Shown one piece after another: positions 58,152 through 64,000 of a DNA stretch of 64,000 bases. The translations under genes were made by a program, and so were the position numbers. The DNA comes from Lasioglossum baleicum (lineage: Eukaryota > Arthropoda > Insecta > Hymenoptera > Halictidae). The stretch spans positions 15,163,461-15,227,460 of the forward strand of contig NC_134933.1 of NCBI RefSeq assembly GCF_051020765.1, given 5' to 3'. The notes under the pieces are model-generated. The model did no database searches. It saw nothing but the letters and a program-made list of their open reading frames with translations, and was not told the DNA's origin. Within the stretch, counting starts at the first letter, position 1, and the number at the start of each line of letters is the position of its first letter.

Positions 58152-58672
58152 GTCGTGTTAAAATTTCACCGTGGCATAGATATCGGTGTCGGTATCGATC
58201 GTCTCGTTTGCAGTGGATGTTAACGAGCCGATTAAAAATGAAATGCAGAAGCTAATTTGTAAAACGCGCGAGTTCGAATCACTAACGGAATAGCTGATAT
58301 CGACCGGAAAAATTAGCGACGCTCGCCAATTACAGCGACGATAAAGTCACGAGCGAATTACACGTTGCGGAGGTTTGGATGGTAATCCAGCTATTGTTTC
58401 GCGGCCCATCGACTCTTCGATTCGCATACGAATCGGTCTCGGGTTTCGACGAGGAGCGTGGACGGCGCCGTGGCGCGGCGTTCCGCGTTTGTGCGTTTTC
58501 TCGTTTCGTTTTACGAGTAATTCGGAGACATCGGTCGACGGACGAACAAAGGGACGGAAGAAGGCACGCGAGCTCGCGCGCGCCCGCGCGCACGGTGAAA
58601 CGAGCAGCACGGGAGAAAGAGCCGACTCGCCTTTGAAAATCCCCCTATAATTAAATTGTCTTTTATATTCAG

Positions 58673-58683
58673 ACGAGGGCTGA
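58673..58683 (+). CDS. Possible terminal exon of the IGFBP-domain gene (Asp-Glu-Gly-stop)
   Basis: After a good acceptor (TGTCTTTTATATTCAG, AG at 58671-58672) the phase-compatible reading is AC GAG GGC TGA. It adds Asp-Glu-Gly and a stop to the acidic tail, giving a 189-residue protein. It was found by looking for strong pyrimidine-tract acceptors that close the frame. The match is too short to be specific, and the implied intron is 17.2 kb. A shorter alternative at 55532 (CAG then TG ATC TAG) would also close the frame. Confidence 0.25.
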
Positions 58684-60200
58684 AAATGAAGCCAGTCCGG
58701 GATAAACCTGCCTAGTCGTTCCACCGGTCTTTCCACCGTCCTCCTCCGTGTCGCGTAGGTTTCTTCGCCGGTCCTTGTTTCGCCGACTTTTTTCTCAATC
58801 TTCTCCAGCCACCCACTCTTGCCCACTTGCCCCGCTCCACTCCTCTATTTTTCGCCGATGCCGACAAAGAGGGAGCAAGAGGGATCGAGAGCGGAGGGGC
58901 AACGACACATTCTCTTCGACGATTCGCTTCGTTTTCCATACTCTGCTCCAACCTCCCGCGAAACGAACCATCCACCCCCTTATTCCCGTCCCCAGGCGCT
59001 CTCCTTTATTCTTTCCGAGCTCGTTTAGGACGCTTTACCAGGCAGCGTAACTTCCCCGTACCGATATCCCTCCATTTTTTCATCTAGCCCGGTCCTTTGA
59101 CCCTTTTTTGATGGTTGTCCTTTATATGTATATAAGTATACAGACCATCTTGTCGACTAGCTCGTTTGACTTGCAAATGTAATCACTAAGAGCATCCATT
59201 CGACCTGAACCTTCCATGACCCGACTCGCTGCTCCGGTTTCTCTGTTCCTCTGTTCCTCCGTTCCGCTGTACCCCCGTTTTCCCGTGCCCTCTCTCTCTC
59301 TCTGAGACGAGGAATTTTGTCTACCGTGCCATGATTCATCGCGTCCCCAATGTTTGTTTTCACCTGTGCCGCTCCGACGCTCCTCGCCGCTTTCCTCTCT
59401 TTCTTCTTCTTTCTCTTTTGCCGATGCTTCCGCGATCCTTTATTACAGAACTTTTATATTGTATGTCTCATGATCTACAGCAGGACTGGGCACCAGAGTC
59501 GCCAGATTACAACTTGTGTCTCCACTTTACCTTCCCCTTCTACGACGCTATTCCCCACACCTCTGCCGCGGCCCGGTCACGTGATGCGTTTCGTCTCTGT
59601 GTCACAATGTCACGTGACTGATCCGGTACTGGCAGAGAGAGTGTAACGTTTTCCCCTCAATTCGTGCCCCCTCCCCTCATTTGGAGACACCACATGTATA
59701 GGATATGCATAGGACGCAGTGTTCCAAGATAACGGAGTATCAGGTCCCACAACTGACGTCACAAGATAATTCAAAATGTTGGATAGCGATATATACGCGA
59801 TGTAAAAGCGAGGTATACAAGTATATTTATGCATTATTTCGTGAACATATGGAAAAATGGTGCAAACTTGTAGCATAAAAAAAAGGAACGACAAAACCGT
59901 AATACAAATATCTTTTCACCAGTCAATATTTTATACTTAACATTGCATATACATATATTGTTCTTACTATTCTTTTTTCTTTAATTAAGGTAAATTGTGA
60001 GGAAATAAACAGATATTTCATATTATCAACATATACAATACATTAAAGTTTAGCTTTTTCCAAATTACGATTGACAAAATGAGTTAGCACTATTTAAAAG
60101 AGTAAGAGTAAAGTAAAAGTGAACGAGCAATAAAATAATATTCAAGTTATTGTTTCCTTAAATATTTATACAGAATGAGATACGGTGACAATTCTTCTTT
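58684..60200. other. CG-rich then AT-rich stretch without recognised gene
   Basis: From 58684 to 59470 the sequence is unique-looking and pyrimidine-rich on the plus strand. If the 58673 exon is real, this is its 3' UTR; candidate AATAAA signals lie only near 60002 and 60129. From 59700 to 60200 it turns AT-rich, with no recognised element boundaries. Confidence 0.4.
59481..59680. mobile_element. CAGAGTCGCCAGATTA-family MITE, best preserved left end
   Basis: CAGGACTGGGCACCAGAGTC, GCCAGATTACAACTTGTGTC, CCTTCCCCTTCTACGACG and CGGTACTGGCAGAGAGAGTG occur in order. The CAGGACTGGGCA start is hAT-like. No matching right terminus was seen. Partial relatives lie at 38553, 55755, 57325 and 62445. Confidence 0.55.
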
Positions 60201-60223
60201 CTCCTCGCACGTGTAGCTTCGTG

Positions 60224-60345
60224 AGTACTGCGACTTCTCAACAGACTATAGCATTTTGCCCACAACCATCATCTGGTAGACGATGTAATCTTGGAATGAG
60301 GCATGTTATCTGAAGCCGAGTCTATAAGTATACAATATGGTCTAA
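60224..60345. repeat. Inverted-repeat partner of 63533-63665
   Basis: GTACTGCGACTTCTCAACAG, ACTATAGCATTTTGCCCACA, CATCTGGTAGACGATGTAAT and TCTATAAGTATACA are matched in reverse complement at 63533-63665 (for example CTGTTGAGAAGTCGCAGTAC and ATTACATAGTCTACCAGATG). Similarity is about 85-90% by eye, starting abruptly at GTACTGCGAC on both sides. Confidence 0.8.
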
Positions 60346-60354
60346 GGCTGTGGT

Positions 60355-60916
60355 GGGCAAGGTTGGGTCCAATCAGTGTGGCCAGATTCATGTTGAAACC
60401 AACATCTTTTCCCCCTGCAGGCTCTCCACCTTATCCCCTTCCACTATCCTATTCCACCGTTCAGTCCCTACCGCGCACGCGCAACGTGTCTTCCATTCGC
60501 CTCACTCTGCCTCACTCTATTCTCGTCGCGCAACGTGTCACATATTACTCTGGTCATCAGAGAGGGGGTACTTGTATTCCCCCCGATTCCTTTTTTTTCC
60601 GATTACCCCTGTCTGGACACACTGGGTCCAATCAAACGTTTGCTTCCCCTACCAATGTTTCTTCCGTGTAGCGCGTACCTCCGTCGCGTTCGTTAGTGTT
60701 TTGTGTCTTCATTGCCCACCGTAACGGCACTTACTGTTTTGTTTCGATTGAGACAAATGTGTGCCCAATACTGGTCCAAGGTATGTACAATACCTTCTCG
60801 TAGCTGCTCGCGACAGGCGACCGTGTCCTTTCTCCATAGTTACGGCGCTTACAGGAAGGCAACTATGGTCGTGCTATAGTCGGATTTGTCTCAATTGAGA
60901 CAAACGTGCCCACCAC
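60355..60916. mobile_element. hAT-like non-autonomous element with CTGTGGTGGGCA ends
   Basis: The left end CTGTGGTGGGCA and right end TGCCCACCACTG are near-perfect inverted repeats. Flanking octamers GTCTAAGG and ATCTACAG agree at about 5 of 8 positions, a weak duplication. Internal TGGGTCCAATCA recurs at 60363 and 60627. No coding frame is present. Confidence 0.55.
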
Positions 60917-62440
60917 TGATCTACAGTCTATGCTGTATATGTGCTCTATAGTCTCTGCGATCGACGCCCGCGGCCCGATAGTCGATTACCCTATCGAACC
61001 GTCTGGCTCCGATAGAAACCGATACAACGCAAATTTCGTATATCGTGAACTGCGGAGAATCCTACGAATTCCGACAAGTTCCGTCTAGTTTTCCGCGATC
61101 GTCGTATTGTTCTTTGCCTCACGAACGTATCATGGAACACCCGCTACCCGAGAAAAACCGCTGAGAATGCGAATAAATCTGCCGCGAGCAAAAACCACTA
61201 GAAATTCGCAATCTTAACGGAGGTTCTCCGCGCTCGTGCGAATAAACGCGTAAGCCGACACGTGGCAGCTACCTACGTTGCGAATGTTTCGCCACTATTA
61301 TACATATAATCCTCTGGGGGTATACGCGACGCGTCGCCGCCGATTCGAGCTTCTTTGACGTTAACAATTTATCGTTGGAAAAAGGAGCTTCTTCGTTGCG
61401 AGTCCACATTTATCTCGGAGATTAAATCTCGACAACGAGCATTAGCTGCCAAGTAATTTTAATTGCTGATTGATAGGTACCAATGATTTACATCAAGATC
61501 GGTTCAACGATCGCTGCTGTTCCTGCGACGATTTCGAAAGAGCTTTATTTTTAGACGGATTCGATAACGATATCCCAGCCGTCGTGACGCGACGTTTGTT
61601 GCATGCCGCGACGATTATTCTGTACCTATAGCTTGCGCAATTTCCGAGCAAGAGACGTCGTAGGTGCACGCGAAACCGGCGCCGAGTCGATCGGTTTGTT
61701 TACCGATGTCGTGCAAGTGTTTCGTGAGCAAACCTTCTTATCTAAAAGCGCGGTGCGGTGCGGCATGGGGGTGGAGAGACGTGAATATTTCAAATTCTCC
61801 TCGCTGTTTCGTCTCTCTCGTCTCTCGCCTCTCTCTTTCTCTCTGTCCTCGGTTCTCTCTGCAACTCTCTGCTCGCCAAATCGTAAATAACTGCACACGC
61901 TCATTCCGTTTCTCATAAGTGCTCCTCGATTCTGGGAAGCACGATTAAGCGCTCGCTTATCGTGCTCCCCTCGTACTTTCTTTCCTTTCTTTCGTTTGTA
62001 TTGCCGGGGCGCCGCGTACCTCGACGTACCGGGAATAAAAATTCACCGGGGATCAACCGGTCGACGAGCCTGCCGCGATCATCAATTTAGGGAATCGTAG
62101 CCGTTTCGCTTCTCTCGACGTCGCGCGTCGCATCGTCTCGTCTCCCCTTGCCTATGGAGGTCAAAGAGATTGTAGGATACGGCAGTTCACCGCGGTGAGA
62201 AAATTCAACGAGTACTCTGCAAATCACTCTCAAACGGTTCGCGTGGCATTCGCGTGGCATCTCGTTTCAAACGAACGTTCCACGGTTATTTTCAGTTCGC
62301 ATCGAACGGCGGACGCGAACGGGTCAAACGTAAACCCTAAACCGTAAACGGATTTTCTAAACCAGGCATTGCCAAGAAATAGGTGCTCTGAACCCTAGGA
62401 ACATTCTGGATTGCCTCCGGCGAAAGCCTTTCTATCTCGT
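60917..62440. other. CG-rich unique-looking segment between inverted copies
   Basis: This segment has host-like composition, and no exon or repeat was recognised apart from a CT-rich tract at 61800-61870. It lies inside the interval bounded by the inverted repeats at 60224 and 63533. Confidence 0.5.
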
Positions 62441-62444
62441 TTCC

Positions 62445-62570
62445 TCATTGCGTAGAATGTCCCTCCATATTGTGGTGAGATGACAAGAAGGCAGCAGAAA
62501 TTGAGGAGAAAAGTTACCATTTTCTGCCAGTACCGGATTAGTCACGCGACAACTGTGACACATGCACGAA
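62445..62570. mobile_element. Fragment of the CAGTACCGG/CACGTGAC MITE family
   Basis: TTTTCTGCCAGTACCGGATTAGTCACGCGAC resembles, in reverse, GTCACGTGACTGATCCGGTACTGGCAGAGAG at 59608-59640. It is a partial, inverted copy. Confidence 0.45.
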
Positions 62571-62591
62571 CTTGGACCGTATACATACAAT

Positions 62592-63519
62592 CGGGGACAA
62601 TATTAAGTGGACACTCTTAAAAATCGCTTAACTTTTTTAAAATTGGTATAAAGGACTAGAAGTATTTTCAGATGTTAGACCGCTTAATTTGCTAGAGAAT
62701 GAGTAAACAATGATATGTTTTGTCAACTTTTTTATCCGAGCCTGTAACGATAATTTAAAATATTGTATTGTATTTGCTTTATTTCAGCCTTACAGCTAAG
62801 AAATGTGACTTGGTTTACATTAACCTAACTTTGCATATCTATCTTATTTCACACATTCGGTCCATATCTTCTCTCACTCTTTTTCTTTGTCTCACTCATT
62901 CCTACCCTAACCTATTTTGCTTGTATCCTCATTATTGCATTCCTTCCTATTCCCTAACATTTGTTTTTATAATAGTTTGGCATATTCTTCGATGTATTTA
63001 TCCTTTCTCTCTTTCTCCTCAACTTCTCCAACCACTCTTCGACATTTCTATCTTTGCTCCCGCTCACTACACTCCTCGATCCTGATCTTTTCTCCTATTA
63101 CCCTGCATTCCCTTGTTAAATGTTCTAGGCTTCCATACTTGTCACCACAAAGGTCGCATCCTCTCGCCTCGTCTTCCAGCCAGTATTTGCTCCAATTTTC
63201 TGTGTTTCCGCGTCTTACCGATAATTTAAAATATGCGTTTTGTAGTTTTCGGTAACTTATATACATACTGAAAGTTTTATTGAAATTCGGTGAACATTGC
63301 AATGAGCTACATACGTTTAAAGATCAAAGCTTAAGGGTGAAAGTCGCAGATTTTCAAATTTCTTACGTGATCATCACTAAATGTTTTGTAGCTCATTGGA
63401 ACGTTAACCTATTTCGTTAGCAAATTAAGCGATCTAACATCTTAAAAAGTTCAAGACCTTTGGACCAGTTTTTAAAAAGTTACGCGATTTTTACGAGTGC
63501 CCACTTAATATTGTCCCCG
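62592..63519. mobile_element. DNA element with long CGGGGACAATATTAAGTGG terminal inverted repeats, carrying a LINE fragment
   Basis: The left CGGGGACAATATTAAGTGGA is mirrored by CCACTTAATATTGTCCCCG on the right. The inverted similarity continues for about 130 bases (left TTAGACCGCTTAATTTGCTA, right TAGCAAATTAAGCGATCTAA). No clean target duplication was seen. The interior contains a non-LTR retrotransposon C-terminal frame on the minus strand and a pyrimidine-rich tract. Confidence 0.72.
63048..63302 (-). pseudogene. Non-LTR retrotransposon (LINE) C-terminal fragment
   Basis: An 84-residue frame with WSKYWLEDEARGCDLCGDKY followed by GSLEHLTRECRV. The C-x2-C...EH-x4-C zinc-knuckle pattern after the reverse transcriptase is characteristic of R1, Jockey and I-like LINEs, whose proteins usually end soon after. 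No reverse transcriptase core remains here. It sits between the inverted ends of a DNA element, so it was either captured or inserted later. Confidence 0.6.
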
Positions 63520-63532
63520 ACTATATTGGGTT

Positions 63533-63665
63533 AGCTGTATATACTTATAGACCTGCCTTCAGATAACACACACACACTCACGTGTCTTGTTCCAAGATTA
63601 CATAGTCTACCAGATGACGGTTGTGTGGGCAAAGTGCTATAGTCTGTTGAGAAGTCGCAGTACCG
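63533..63665. repeat. Inverted-repeat partner of 60224-60345
   Basis: See the partner for motifs. This copy has an extra ACACACACAC run near 63570 and ends at AGTCGCAGTAC. The outer flanks of the two copies are unrelated, so the repeat boundary is real. Confidence 0.8.
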
Positions 63666-64000
63666 CGAAACTAAAGTGTTAGAGAGGAAAGAGAATATAT
63701 ATTTTATTATATATTACATTACATAACGCATAACGAATAAACTGTAACTGATCCAGGAGATATAAATGCTCGGCGCGTCGCGCATCGCGTGCTCGGAATT
63801 CAAAGACAGTCTTCCGCTGATTCCACGCGACCGTTTCGCGTGGGATAGTCGCCGCGCCGTTTCGAACGGACATCGATTCGTTCACGAATTCACGAATCCG
63901 CGAGTCCGCATCGTCACACGTCGCGTTTCCCGCCTTCTCTCCGATAAAACCAAACCTCGGCCGCAAAACGAATTAAAATCGAACGGTGAAACACGAGTTT
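63666..64000. other. Right edge of window, no feature recognised
   Basis: After an AT-rich stretch (63690-63740), the sequence returns to CG-rich host composition. A 95-codon minus-strand frame at 63679-63966 has no recognisable motif and is treated as chance. Confidence 0.5.

Larger units (their letters stand above)
41508..58672. other. Region downstream of exon 4 (intron 4 if the 58673 exon is real)
   Basis: No conserved exon was recognised in this 17-kb stretch. It contains the mobile elements and simple repeats listed separately. Plain stretches at 41560-42700, 45250-47900, 48150-50120, 51000-53860, 54100-55700 and 56170-57300 carry only chance open frames. A polypyrimidine tract lies at 46780-46850 and a GGGTTGCGGGGG-type tract at 49436-49486. 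Confidence 0.5.

Overview
This is animal nuclear DNA, most likely from an insect and probably an aculeate hymenopteran (bee or ant). It has long introns with GT/AG boundaries, host sequence unusually rich in CG dinucleotides for an animal genome, many small DNA transposons, and two recognisable insect-type genes. The order-level call is an inference from composition and gene type. No bacterial, organellar or CRISPR features were seen.

Layout. (1) Positions 1-1050, minus strand, hold the 5' end of Nup188, a scaffold nucleoporin of the nuclear pore inner ring. Four coding exons are visible and the gene runs off the left edge. Its promoter region (about 1290-1385) has a palindromic CCAAT element and an NRF1-type GCGCATGCGC site. 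(2) A gap of about 3.2 kb with small repeats separates it from (3) a divergently transcribed plus-strand gene starting at 4629. That gene encodes a secreted cysteine-rich protein with one IGFBP N-terminal domain (12 Cys) followed by a separate 6-Cys module and an acidic tail. Exons are at 4629-4774, 10166-10308, 33927-34151 and 41463-41507. All splice phases agree. A short terminal exon at 58673-58683 is possible but weakly supported. This gene covers most of the window.

The rest is intronic or downstream DNA carrying transposon relics. The clearest are: a hAT element with an internally deleted transposase and a perfect 8-bp target duplication (5801-6900); a Tc1/mariner-like MITE family flanked by TA (10421-10812, 22403-23334, 37047-37489); a hAT-like relic (21109-21770); a CAGGGTGTCC element with a nested hairpin MITE (26416-27626); a 606-bp near-perfect palindrome (32062-32667); a TA-flanked element with GGGGCAAGTCCGT repeats (43975-44751); small MITEs at 45013-45209, 47915-48136 and 53873-54075; a piggyBac relic that kept its cysteine-rich DNA-binding domain next to a 44-bp palindromic tandem array (50127-50925); and a nested complex at 60.2-63.7 kb with inverted flanking copies and a LINE C-terminal fragment inside a DNA element.

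The two genes share no evident pathway. They are neighbours in head-to-head orientation. I saw no convincing undescribed system. The best leads are the uncharacterised 6-Cys module joined to an IGFBP domain with two frame-preserving, potentially skippable exons, and the piggyBac relic whose palindromic terminal motif has become a small satellite.
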